64,000 bases of DNA from JALEFZ01 sp038527485 (GTDB taxonomy: Bacteria > Bacteroidota > Bacteroidia > J057), in the NCBI GenBank assembly GCA_038527485.1, contig JBCBFT010000008.1, positions 44,379-108,378 on the forward strand, read 5' to 3'. A model generated the notes under the pieces. It did not search any database, was not told the origin of the DNA, and saw only the letters and a list, made by a program, of their open reading frames with translations. Below are positions 52,480 through 62,000 of the stretch, piece by piece. Numbering within the stretch: position 1 is the stretch's first letter; each line of letters starts with the position of its first letter. The translations under genes and the position numbers were made by a program.

Positions 52480-54018
52480 CTAGATAGGTAATTGAATCGT
52501 GAATGTACTTCCTTCACCCAAGTTGCTTTCTAGGCTGATCGTTCCTCCATGTCTTCTGACCACCTCCGCTACATAACTCAGGCCGAGGCCGTGGCCCTTC
52601 ACATTGTGGATGTTGCCGTGAGGAACACGGAAAAACTTTTCGAAGATCTTCTTCTGATAGCTGAGGGCTATACCTATGCCTTGGTCTCGAACGACGAGCG
52701 TGTACCCTTGAGAAGTCGAGGATAGGTGCACATGGATGACAGGTCGATCTCCCCCATACTTCAAAGCATTATCCAGGAGGTTGTAGATCAAGCTCGTGAT
52801 GTGTAGCCTGTCGCCGTTTAGGGGGAATGCGCCTCCAGCTATCTGGACGTCTACTTCTGCTCCAAACTTGTTGAATTGCAATTGCATAGTCGACAAAATA
52901 CTCCGCAACATCTGTCCAAGTTCTAGTTCCTCCATTTTGAGGATGAGCTGATCTCGCTCAAACATAGACATGCGGAGCACACGGTCTACCAGCATATTTA
53001 GCCTATCCAGCTCTTGGCGGGAGATGTCGAGATACTCTCGTGTGCGCTGAGGATCTGACAGCCCATCAAAGTCCTGTAGGGCTTCGATTGCAACTCTGAC
53101 GGTGGTTACAGGAGTCTTAAGCTCATGGGTGATGTTGCTGATGAAATCATTTTTGAGGACTGTGAGCTGCATCTGGCGCTGCATGTTGCGATAGATCACA
53201 GCAAAGGCTACCGATATCACGACAAATAGTAGGATCGCAAAACCAATCTCTGTCAGCATATCCATAAAGAGGTAGGTAGATACATGGGGCAAGACCATCC
53301 GCATGCGTGTCTTGGTGGGCACATCGAAGTAGTCGCGTGTCTGAACCCACTCGCTACGAGTAGTGGAGGAATCTCTGATGGTGAGCGTGATCTGATCTAG
53401 GTAGATGCCCTCCCTAGCAAGATCCTTTGCCGCGCGTTGGGATAGGGCCTGCTGAAGTTGGGACCAGTCCTTGACTTCTATATCTGCACTATCTGTTGAG
53501 ATCTTTAGTTCACCGAAGTAACGGGAAAGGTATCCCTTGGTCTCTGCTAGGGCTTCGCCTTTTTCTTTGTCATCCTGCAGGAAAAATATCTCAAATGCAT
53601 CCTTCACCTTGGGAGATGTATCTGCGATGACACGCTGCTTTCCATTAGGAAGAGAATCTCGCAAGAATGCTGGCTCCTTATCGAGTGTGATGGAAAGAGA
53701 CTCTATTTGGGATTTTCCATGAGAAGGCCCCGAATGGGTGAGGGTATCTCCTTCTCGTCTGATGGTCAGGTTGATGAAGGTGTCTTGACCTGATACTTGT
53801 AGGTTGGAGACGCGCCCTTGTGCGGCCAACTTGTCTACATATAGGCTGAAAAGGGAATCTTGCATCTCATTGATGGCACCTACGAAAGCTCTTTCGGCCT
53901 TGTCTGCGAGCTGCTCTTGTTTGCCTTGAAAAACCTCTCGCAACCACAGCCCTTCCAGTGTGCCCAGCATCACCAGCGAAATAAGGATGAGTAAGAGATA
54001 GGTGTGAGATGTTTTCAT
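52480..54018 (-). CDS. Sensor histidine kinase (two-component partner)
   Basis: 512 residues. Transmembrane helices at about 7-25 and 255-280 flank a periplasmic sensor of about 230 residues with no recognised family. The H-box is THELKTPVTTVRVA (His near 298); N-box NLLDNALKYGG, G1 VRDQGIGIA, F-box IFEKFFRVP and G2 GHGLGLSYVAEVVRRHGG are all intact. No HAMP domain is visible. First gene of a kinase-regulator operon with a -7 element 48 bases upstream, divergent from a GLPGLI/TonB-barrel pair. Confidence 0.94.
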   Translation of the reverse strand: MKTSHTYLLLILISLVMLGTLEGLWLREVFQGKQEQLADKAERAFVGAINEMQDSLFSLYVDKLAAQGRVSNLQVSGQDTFINLTIRREGDTLTHSGPSHGKSQIESLSITLDKEPAFLRDSLPNGKQRVIADTSPKVKDAFEIFFLQDDKEKGEALAETKGYLSRYFGELKISTDSADIEVKDWSQLQQALSQRAAKDLAREGIYLDQITLTIRDSSTTRSEWVQTRDYFDVPTKTRMRMVLPHVSTYLFMDMLTEIGFAILLFVVISVAFAVIYRNMQRQMQLTVLKNDFISNITHELKTPVTTVRVAIEALQDFDGLSDPQRTREYLDISRQELDRLNMLVDRVLRMSMFERDQLILKMEELELGQMLRSILSTMQLQFNKFGAEVDVQIAGGAFPLNGDRLHITSLIYNLLDNALKYGGDRPVIHVHLSSTSQGYTLVVRDQGIGIALSYQKKIFEKFFRVPHGNIHNVKGHGLGLSYVAEVVRRHGGTISLESNLGEGSTFTIQLPI

Positions 54019-54065
54019 CTGCTTACATGTTTTTGCTCCTCAAAAGATTTTTCCCCTGACATATT

Positions 54066-54073
54066 CAAAGATA
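54066..54073 (-). promoter_or_regulatory. -7 element of the two-component operon
   Basis: TATCTTTG on the minus strand matches TAnnTTTG, 48 bases before the kinase ATG. No -33 TTTG at the expected spacing, which could fit an activator-dependent promoter. Confidence 0.4.
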
Positions 54074-54101
54074 TCATCCCCTAGAAGCGCGTACCAGCCT
54101 G

Positions 54102-54141
54102 TTAACCATTTTTAACATTAAATCTGGGTTGTTTAACCCAG
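54102..54141. promoter_or_regulatory. Phased TTAAC repeats and palindrome in the divergent region
   Basis: TTAAC occurs at 54102, 54112 and 54133, that is at steps of 10 and 21 bases, on one face of the helix. The last lies in a perfect inverted repeat CTGGGTT-GTTT-AACCCAG (54124-54141). OmpR/PhoB-type regulators bind direct repeats at 10-11 base steps, and one is encoded in the divergent operon. Confidence 0.5.
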
Positions 54142-54200
54142 TTTCTCAGGGATTGAGGCTAGCATTGTGTCAGAGAAAAACAACTAATCATTTCCAAACG

Positions 54201-54950
54201 ATGAAAAATTTATTCTGGATGGCGATCATTTGTCTGATCCCCCACTTCCTTACTGGGCAGGGACTCACAGGGAAAGTAGTCTATCAAGAAGCCATCAATA
54301 TGCATAAGCAGCTAGGCTCGGAGAACGAAGACATTCTCAAGATGGTTCCCGAGTTTCAGTACGCAACGAAGGTGCTAGCCTTCACACCTGATATGGCGAT
54401 TTATCGCATAGGAAAGGGTGAAGAGAAAGAAAAAGAGTTCAACCAGCAAGGGGATGGCATGACGGTTCGGATGGTATTCAGCACACCTGATGATGCCATC
54501 TATCAAAATACGCAGACAGGTGAATACATTGAGCAAAAGGAATTCATGGGAAAGCAGTTTCTGATAAAGGGAGAAAATGAAGCACTCATGTGGAAGCTGA
54601 CAGGGCAGCAGGAGAAGCTAGGCGATTACGTTTGCCAAAAAGCGATTCTCCAAGATACCGCGCGTAATGTTGTGGCATGGTTTACCCCTCAGATTCCTGT
54701 ACCACATGGACCCGGCTCCTTTTCCAAATTGCCAGGCTTGATCTTGAAGGTTGACATCGATGAAGGAACACGCATACTGACCGCGACAGATGTTCAAATC
54801 AATCCCGAAAAGGCCCCTGTCATCGAAGTACCCAATAAGGGAAAGAAAGTCAGTCGTGTACAGTACGAAAAAATTGTCGAGGAAAAGACCCAGCAACTGC
54901 AAGAGCAGATGGGAGGAGAAGGAGGTGTGCGAGTGATTCGCAGAAACTGA
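54201..54950 (+). CDS. GLPGLI-family secreted protein
   Basis: 249 residues from ATG 54201, which opens a Sec signal (LFWMAIICLIPHFLTGQ); 24 more codons are open upstream across regulatory sequence. The defining motif is GPGSFSKLPGLILKVD near 184-199. GLPGLI proteins are Bacteroidota-specific beta proteins of unknown function, often next to a TonB-receptor-like gene, as here 87 bases downstream. Confidence 0.9.
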   Translation: MKNLFWMAIICLIPHFLTGQGLTGKVVYQEAINMHKQLGSENEDILKMVPEFQYATKVLAFTPDMAIYRIGKGEEKEKEFNQQGDGMTVRMVFSTPDDAIYQNTQTGEYIEQKEFMGKQFLIKGENEALMWKLTGQQEKLGDYVCQKAILQDTARNVVAWFTPQIPVPHGPGSFSKLPGLILKVDIDEGTRILTATDVQINPEKAPVIEVPNKGKKVSRVQYEKIVEEKTQQLQEQMGGEGGVRVIRRN

Positions 54951-55037
54951 TCAGAAGGTAAGAGCTAGAGAAGCCGAATATGAGATTCATAATTCTGGTA
55001 GTCAATATTTCCTTTTACAACAAACACACTATGTTCC

Positions 55038-57812
55038 ATGCAACATCTATTGATACACACAATCTGCGGAGGATTATGGCTTCTCTGTGGGCTTCCTTTA
55101 TCTTTTGCGCAGTCCTATCGAATAGAAGGAAACGTGCAGGATACCCTTGCCCGACCTCTATCGGGTGCCTCTATCATGATCCTTCAGGCTGAAGATTCCA
55201 TCTTACAAGGGTTTGGGCTGACCAATGAGAAAGGATTTTACCGCGTACCTGATGTCCCAAAGGGCGACTACCTCATCCAGTATTCCTATTTTGGGTATGC
55301 CCCTGAATGGAAAAAAGTCAGTGTAAGTGGCACAAACAAGGTACAGGTTCTGCCTGTGGTCATGCTTCGATCTGAGATTCTTACCCTCAATGAGGTGGAA
55401 ATTGAAGCCCAGCAAGCACCTGTAGCGTTAAAGAAAGACACCATCGAGTACAATGCAGGAGCCTTTCAGCCTCAAGCAGGAGAAGTGGTAGAGGATTTAC
55501 TCAAGCGATTGCCAGGCGTGGAGGTAGATGCCCAAGGAAATGTAAAGGCGCAGGGAGAAAATATCCGAAAGGTACTGGTAGATGGAAAAGAGTTTTTTGG
55601 GAATGATCCGAAAGTAGCGACCAAAAACTTACCTGCGGATGCAATCGAAAAAGTCCAAGTTTATGACGAGAAAACGGATGAGGAGGACTTCACAGGCGTA
55701 GACGATGGGCAGCGTCAGCAAACGATCAATTTAGAGCTAAAAGAAGATCGGAAAAAAGGAGGCTTTGGAAGCTTCGCCTTGGGAGGGGGAACCGATTCAC
55801 GTTTTCAGGCCAAGCTCAACCTCAACCGATTTGTGCCAGGAATTCAGTACTCTATTTTGGGTATGGGAAATAACCTCAACGATCAAGATTTTTCGTTTAG
55901 CGAGTATCTGGATTTCATGGGAGGTATCGGCAATCTCATGGAAGGAGGGGTGATTCGGTTAGAGATTGATGATGCTGTGGGAGCTGCTGTTCCTTTTGGG
56001 GCGAGTATCGGCGATGGGATCACCACAGGAGGCTCAGGAGGGATGAATACCAATATTGATTTGGGGAAAAAGACGACGCTCAATCTCAATTATTATACCC
56101 GCGGAGCTGTCAAAGAGCTAGAACAGGAAACCTATCGTGAGCAATATCTGGAGGAAGCTTCTTTTGTCTCAGAGGAGTTCCTAGATCGAGAGGACCAGTA
56201 TTGGAACCATCAGTTTAAGTCCTTTCTGCGCTACCGAGGCGATTCCCTTTCTCGCTTATCGCTCCGTGTGAACCTTGGTTGGAATCAAGGAGGCTTCGTG
56301 AGTGCGAGTGAGCAAATCCGACGAAATGCAGAAGCTGAGCTGGCAAGTGTGAATCTGAGGAATCAATCTCAGGATACACGCCAGATGAAGGGGAGTACCA
56401 ACCTGACCTATTTGAAGCGATTGGGGAAAAAAGGAAGAACCCTTAGTTTGAGTGGGAAAGTAGAGGGAGAAATGAAGAACTTGGATGGAAATCTCCTTTC
56501 TTCTCTCTCTTTGCAAGGTTTGGGGAATGATAGCCTAGATCAGTTTCAGGTACAGGCCAATAATCAGTTTGCCTACAATGCACAGGTTACCTATACGGAG
56601 CCGTTGGGTAAGGGACATTTACTGAAGGTGAACTACAGTTATCAGAACTATCAGGATCTGTTGGACCGAGAAGTATGGGATCGCCTGCCTTTTGAGACGA
56701 GAAATGCCCAGCTTTCCAATCAATACGAACGCGGATTTCAGTATCAGCGGGCAGGGGTGACTTACAGTAGAAGCCGTGACAAGTTTACTTTATCCCTCGG
56801 TGTCGATGTGCAGGATGCGGTGCTAGCGGGCAATTTGATTTCGCTGGGCGACACCCTTCGCGATCGCTATTTCAACCTTCTGCCTAGGCTGCAAGCTGCT
56901 TATTCGTTTACCAATGGCAAGCGATTGAGTTTTCGCTACAATACGCGGATACGTGCCCCGCGGCCAGATCAACTTCAGCCTGTAGCTGACAATCGCGACC
57001 CGCTCAACATCTACATCGGGAATCCCGCGCTACGTCTTACGTATACGCATAGGATGAACACCACCCTGATGTGGATTGATCAGTTCAATTTTATTACAAT
57101 TTTTGCCAACCTCTCCGCTCAGTACAATCAAAATCCCATCGTCGAAGTTCGAAGTGTCGACAGCTTACTCCGTCAGGTGCGCACCCCTATCAACACAGCC
57201 GATAGCTGGAATACCTCTTTTTTCCTGACGCTGAATACGCCCCTCCCTTTTGTGAAAGCCAAACTAAATGTGGAGGGGATGAGCCGATACAATCAGGCCT
57301 ACACATTTATCAATGACTTGGAGCGTCAGGTAAATCGCTGGACACATACAGGAGATTTTTCTGTGGAGAATCAAAAGAAGAAAGTATGGGACGGACGGAT
57401 GGGCGTGCGCCTGAGCTACAACAGATCTATCTTTCCTGAGGTGGCGAATCTGAATCGCAGCTACTTGAATCAGGAATACTACGCCAATTTTCGGATCAAT
57501 CTGGGAGAGAACTGGATCCTCAGGGGAGATGCCAATTGGATGGTATATGGAGGAGATGCTTTTGATGAGCAGCAGGAAGTTGTGCGCTTGGGGGCAGGGA
57601 TTGAGCGATTTTTTGCAAAGAAAAAAATGAGTTTATCGCTCACAGGCTTTGACCTCCTCAACCAAAATGTGGGCTTTCAGCGTAAAGCGGAGGTGGGTTA
57701 TTTAGAAGAAAATCAAGTATTGACCCTCAGGAGATACGTGCTATTGACCTTCTCTTACAGAATCAACAAAGGAGGAGAGGATAGCGGCAATGTGACGATT
57801 AGAAAAAATTAG
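55038..57812 (+). CDS. Outer-membrane beta-barrel protein (TonB-receptor-like)
   Basis: 924 residues. Signal peptide (to about LSFAQS, residue 26), a CarboxypepD_reg-like domain (about 28-115, GNVQDTLARPLSGASIMIL), a plug-like segment (about 120-235, VVEDLLKRLPGVEVDAQG, VLVDGKEFFGNDP) and a 22-strand-type barrel of the OMP_b-brl_3 family. No clear TonB box, so energy coupling is uncertain. Members often pair with GLPGLI genes; substrate unknown. Followed by a terminator. Likely under control of the neighbouring two-component system. Confidence 0.9.
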   Translation: MQHLLIHTICGGLWLLCGLPLSFAQSYRIEGNVQDTLARPLSGASIMILQAEDSILQGFGLTNEKGFYRVPDVPKGDYLIQYSYFGYAPEWKKVSVSGTNKVQVLPVVMLRSEILTLNEVEIEAQQAPVALKKDTIEYNAGAFQPQAGEVVEDLLKRLPGVEVDAQGNVKAQGENIRKVLVDGKEFFGNDPKVATKNLPADAIEKVQVYDEKTDEEDFTGVDDGQRQQTINLELKEDRKKGGFGSFALGGGTDSRFQAKLNLNRFVPGIQYSILGMGNNLNDQDFSFSEYLDFMGGIGNLMEGGVIRLEIDDAVGAAVPFGASIGDGITTGGSGGMNTNIDLGKKTTLNLNYYTRGAVKELEQETYREQYLEEASFVSEEFLDREDQYWNHQFKSFLRYRGDSLSRLSLRVNLGWNQGGFVSASEQIRRNAEAELASVNLRNQSQDTRQMKGSTNLTYLKRLGKKGRTLSLSGKVEGEMKNLDGNLLSSLSLQGLGNDSLDQFQVQANNQFAYNAQVTYTEPLGKGHLLKVNYSYQNYQDLLDREVWDRLPFETRNAQLSNQYERGFQYQRAGVTYSRSRDKFTLSLGVDVQDAVLAGNLISLGDTLRDRYFNLLPRLQAAYSFTNGKRLSFRYNTRIRAPRPDQLQPVADNRDPLNIYIGNPALRLTYTHRMNTTLMWIDQFNFITIFANLSAQYNQNPIVEVRSVDSLLRQVRTPINTADSWNTSFFLTLNTPLPFVKAKLNVEGMSRYNQAYTFINDLERQVNRWTHTGDFSVENQKKKVWDGRMGVRLSYNRSIFPEVANLNRSYLNQEYYANFRINLGENWILRGDANWMVYGGDAFDEQQEVVRLGAGIERFFAKKKMSLSLTGFDLLNQNVGFQRKAEVGYLEENQVLTLRRYVLLTFSYRINKGGEDSGNVTIRKN

Positions 57813-57835
57813 ACAGCGTAAAGTCTAAAAAGAAT

Positions 57836-57875
57836 ATGCTGCATGATTCATGATCATGCAGCATTTCTGTTTTCA
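57836..57875 (+). terminator. Terminator of the barrel gene
   Basis: A perfect 12-bp stem (57836-57847 with 57853-57864), 5-base loop, then TTCTGTTTTC. It lies between convergent genes. Confidence 0.8.
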
Positions 57876-57895
57876 TGGAATAATTTAAGCACTTT

Positions 57896-58195
57896 CTAAA
57901 TATGAAACATGTGTGAATGTTGTCTTCTCATCTTGGCTTCTTCAAACCACTTGTCCAGCCTCTTGAGTTGTTGGGCTTTGATTTTCATCCGCAGGGCAAT
58001 CTCAGCTAGTAGGATAGGCTTAAGTTCGGCTTCAAAATTAGAAGCAGTATGGAGAAGAAGTTCAAATGAAAGTCTCTCTGATGGCCTGAGGCGATTATGG
58101 ACATAGTTTGCCACGAGGACAGACCATTCTGTATCCTTTAACTTTAGACTAGGGGAAAGTAAAGGAGGTGTGGGGATAAGGTGGATAGCATTCAT
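57896..58195 (-). CDS. Small anti-sigma-like protein
   Basis: 99 residues starting 4 bases after the sigma factor stop, so translationally linked. Residues 25-70 (SVLVANYVHNRLRPSERLSFELLL) resemble the N-terminal helical domain of anti-sigma factors, which binds the sigma factor, without a zinc motif. There is no transmembrane helix, unlike typical membrane anti-sigma factors, so it may be a cytoplasmic inhibitor. Function inferred from position and fold-like pattern only. Confidence 0.6.
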   Translation of the reverse strand: MNAIHLIPTPPLLSPSLKLKDTEWSVLVANYVHNRLRPSERLSFELLLHTASNFEAELKPILLAEIALRMKIKAQQLKRLDKWFEEAKMRRQHSHMFHI

Positions 58196-58199
58196 ATTT

Positions 58200-58781
58200 T
58201 TAGGAGAAATCAGTCTGAATCAACTTTTGGAGTTTTTTCTTGCATTGGTGCTTACTGCTGTAGGTGCTGTTGACATTTTTGAAACCTAGCTGCTGGGAAA
58301 TCTCTTTCAGGTTAAAGCCCTCAGCATGCAGTAACAAGATCTTACGGCATTTCAATCCTAGCTTAGATAGCATCTGCTTTGCATGTTGGATCTCTTCTTC
58401 AGTGATGAGATGGAGTAGGAAATTCACGGAATGGTCAGGGATATCAAGGCTATGTTCGAGCGATTGCTCATGCTTGATCTTCTCCTTGTCTGAACGTAGA
58501 ATATCGATACATCGCCTGATGAAGATGCTGCGGATGTAGGTGTAAAGACTGCTATCCCCACGGAATCGATCTTGATCAATCTGCTTCAAGAATCCGAGAA
58601 TAGCATCGTGATACGCTTGACGTCCTTGATCTTCTGTCAATCCATACTTGGAACTGTAGGTCCAGATGAGCGAGACGTAGCGGTTGTAAAGAATTTTTTC
58701 ATACTGTCTTCGGTGCATCCCTGTCTCTCGAAGGCCGAGCAGGATGTCCGAATCAGAAACTTGATGGTTGTGATTAGGCAT
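58200..58781 (-). CDS. ECF-type RNA polymerase sigma factor
   Basis: 193 residues from ATG 58781 (MPNHNHQVSD); 26 more codons are open upstream but look non-coding. Region 2 is around YNRYVSLIWTYSSKYGLTEDQGRQAYHDAILGF (about 30-62) and region 4 is CRKILLLHAEGFNLKEISQQLGF, a helix-turn-helix. The small anti-sigma-like gene follows. Upstream on the same strand is the PKD adhesin gene, 240 bases away, a possible target. Confidence 0.87.
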   Translation of the reverse strand: MPNHNHQVSDSDILLGLRETGMHRRQYEKILYNRYVSLIWTYSSKYGLTEDQGRQAYHDAILGFLKQIDQDRFRGDSSLYTYIRSIFIRRCIDILRSDKEKIKHEQSLEHSLDIPDHSVNFLLHLITEEEIQHAKQMLSKLGLKCRKILLLHAEGFNLKEISQQLGFKNVNSTYSSKHQCKKKLQKLIQTDFS

Positions 58782-58959
58782 TTGTTTGAAAGTGAAATAA
58801 GGGTAAGACACGAAATAACTTGTAACTCGAGAGATACAAATGCAATCTATAATACCCATATCTTATCAATCAGACAGAGCGAATGTGTGTAGAGGTAGGT
58901 TCTTAGGATTAATAGGCCTTTCGGATTATTGAATAAGATAGAATAGTTGATATATATTC

Positions 58960-59012
58960 AATATGGACCTTTAGAAAGAGATAGATACCGTCTCCTTCCA
59001 AAGGTCCATATT
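58960..59012. terminator. Hairpin after the PKD adhesin gene
   Basis: Perfect 13-bp arms (58960-58972 with 59000-59012) and a 27-base loop, just after the adhesin stop. The T-rich tail is on the plus-strand side, so its role for the minus-strand adhesin transcript is less certain. Confidence 0.55.
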
Positions 59013-59021
59013 TTTCCTTTT

Positions 59022-62000
59022 TTAACGCAGGACAGTGATCGTCCCTGTTTGGACAGCGGATCTACCATTGATATCGACATAAGCTGCTTTGTAGACATAT
59101 ACACCTGGATTCACCAGTTGTCCATCTAGCCCTCTGCCGTCCCAGGCAGGATTTAATTCGTCCGAAGCGAACAAGCGTCCACCCCAGCGGTGATAGACCT
59201 CGAACTCCATACTTTGGATCAATCTGCTCTGAACTTGTAGCTTGTCATTGCTATTATCACCATTGGGAGAGAAGGCACTAGGCACCCAGACCGCAATGAT
59301 TTCTTTGACCTCGACCAGCCTTTTGGCTTCATAGGTACATCCTTGGGCATCTATGAGTTTGACCGTTATGAGGTATTTACCAGGTGTTCGGTATTCATGC
59401 GCGGGTTGGCTGGCATTTGAAACATTCCCATCTCCAAAGTCCCATTCATAGCTGATAAAATCATCCTCTTTGGTTCTTAGCTCGACAATGGCACTGGGGA
59501 CTTCGAGGATGGAATCACTTACAAGGATCTCAGGGGCGCGTCCTGGCCACATTTCCAGAGATATGGGCAAACGATCACTCACACAGCCTTTAGCCGTGCT
59601 TGCCTCCACCCAGAAAAGATCTGAGTTGACCACCTGTGGGACAATGTAGACCCTAGATTCGAGGAAGGGAAGGTCGTCCGATAGCGCATTGTACCAGCGA
59701 AGGGTATGCGATCCATTCGCAGGTAAGGCGATCAGTCGTCCCGCTTCTCCAAAGCAGACGGTGTCAGACTGTAGCGTAGGGGGCAAGGGCGTGGGATCAA
59801 TCTGAATGCTTTGATTGGTCAATGCCTCGCATCCATTGTTACTGACGACTTCTAAACTCGTGACGTAGGTACCAGGGTTAATGTAAGCCTTGGAAATTAG
59901 GTCAAGATTGGTCGTCCTTGTTCCATCCCCAAAGTTCCACAGGCTCTGGTCCAACATATCTCCAAATGTATTGTCGATGCTGCTGAGGTTGAGGAAAGTG
60001 ATCGAATCGGGGAAACAGGCATCGATAAAGTCAAACGCTGCGACAGGGTTGGCAAAGACTTGGATATTTTGATTTGCCGTGTCTAAACAGCCATTTTCGG
60101 TCTCTGCAATCAATCGTATGTCATAGAATCCTGGGGCGTCATACGCTTTGTCAGGTACGTCCCCTCGTGCCGTTTCTCCATCTCCCCAACGCCAATTAAA
60201 AGCACGGAATAATTGTCCATCTGCTATTTGGGTTTCGTTAGTAAGCAGAATCTTTGATAGGGCGCATGCATCGTCTGCGCGGAAGTCAGCCGTAGGTTTG
60301 GCAAATACTTGGTGCGCTAAAGAGAGTTGATCCGTGCAGCCATTTTCATCTGAGACTGTGAGTAATGTATTGTAAGTGCCGTAGGTAGCATATACGTAGT
60401 CGGGAGCGGTTACGTCTAACGTTGTATTATCCCCCAGATCCCAGTCGAAAGTCAACGTTTGTCCATCTCCAGGCTCACTTACATTGACAAAAAGAGAAGC
60501 AGCATTTTCACACACATCGTCTACGGTATAATCTGCACGCGGATTTTGGTAAATGACGGCGTCCTGACTGAGCGTATCTGTACATCCCTGTGGAGTCGTG
60601 GCAATCAGGGTAGTGGTGAATGTACCAAAGGTGTCGTAAAGTTTGGTGGGCGAGATCAAGGAACTCGTATCAGTATCGCCAAAATCCCATGCATAAGCCA
60701 GCGGCTGATTAGACTGCGTTTGGTTGGTGAAAACAGTGGAGGCACCTTGACAGACAGGCAGCACCTCAAACGCTACTTGGGGAATCTCAAAAATCGTCGA
60801 ATTTCTTGTCAATGTATCCGCACAACCTGCGCCATCTAATAGGATGAGCTCTATCCCATAAGCTCCTACAGGAAGGTTGGCGATGCTCGGATTTGGTCCT
60901 TGGAATTGATTGCTGTAGATATCTGTCCATTGGTAGGTAAGCGTCACATCATCACCTGGAATGCTGAAGTCAATTAAGTCTAGATCCGCATCCTCACATC
61001 CATCTAGCAGTTCAAAGTCAGCTAATGGCGGTTCCCTTACCAGGATATCCTGCGTGGCATCATCGGTACAACCGTTGCTGTCTGTGACGATGACAACGAC
61101 TGAGTAGAGGCCAGACGAATCATATCTGTACAGAGGATTAGGATCAATGGTCGTATTGTTGTCCCCCAAGTCCCAATCGTAGGCAAGATCGGCAGATGAT
61201 CCTGCGATCGTCAGATTTTGGAAGGTGGTACGCAGTCCCTCACAGACGCTATCGGCGGTGAAATCAGCTTGAGGATTTTCGTATACCGTCACTACGTCTG
61301 ATGCGGTATCCGAGCAGGAATTGGGAAGACTGGCAATGAGGATCACATCATACGTCCCTGGACTTGCATAAGTGATCACAGGCGAGGTGAGTGAAGAAGA
61401 ATCTCCATTTCCCAGAATCCAAAGAGAAGTCACACTGATACTAGCTGAACTGAGATTGTTGAGCGTGACGCTACTTCCCTCACACGCACTGTCACTCAAG
61501 AAGGCAGCTACTGGCACCTCTCCTACGATCACATCCTGGATGAGTGTATCCGCACAAAGCCCTCCTGCCTGCGTCGCGATCAAGGTGACAGGAAAAGTAT
61601 CGGCAGTTGTATAAATATGTGTAGGGTTGATGTCATTAGAAGTCGTCGCATCTCCAAAGTCCCAAGCAAAGCTCAAACCATTGCTAGGTGTACTGTTATT
61701 TAGGAAGTTGCTCGTCAAGCCAATACAAACCGTATCTGCGATAAATGCAGCTTGTGGCGCTTCATACACAATCACCTCTTGGCTACTGGTATCTTGACAT
61801 CCGTCTGGACTCACCCCGATGAGTGTGATCGTGAATGTATCAGCCGTGAGGTAAAGGTGAGCGGGCGTAAATGCACTAACCGTAGGGGAGCCATCTCCAA
61901 AATCCCAAATATACGTACCGACGGGATCATTGGGATTGGTTAGGAATGTCGTATCTCCTAGGCAGACATCATGGGCTGCGAATCCTGATCCGACCAAGCC

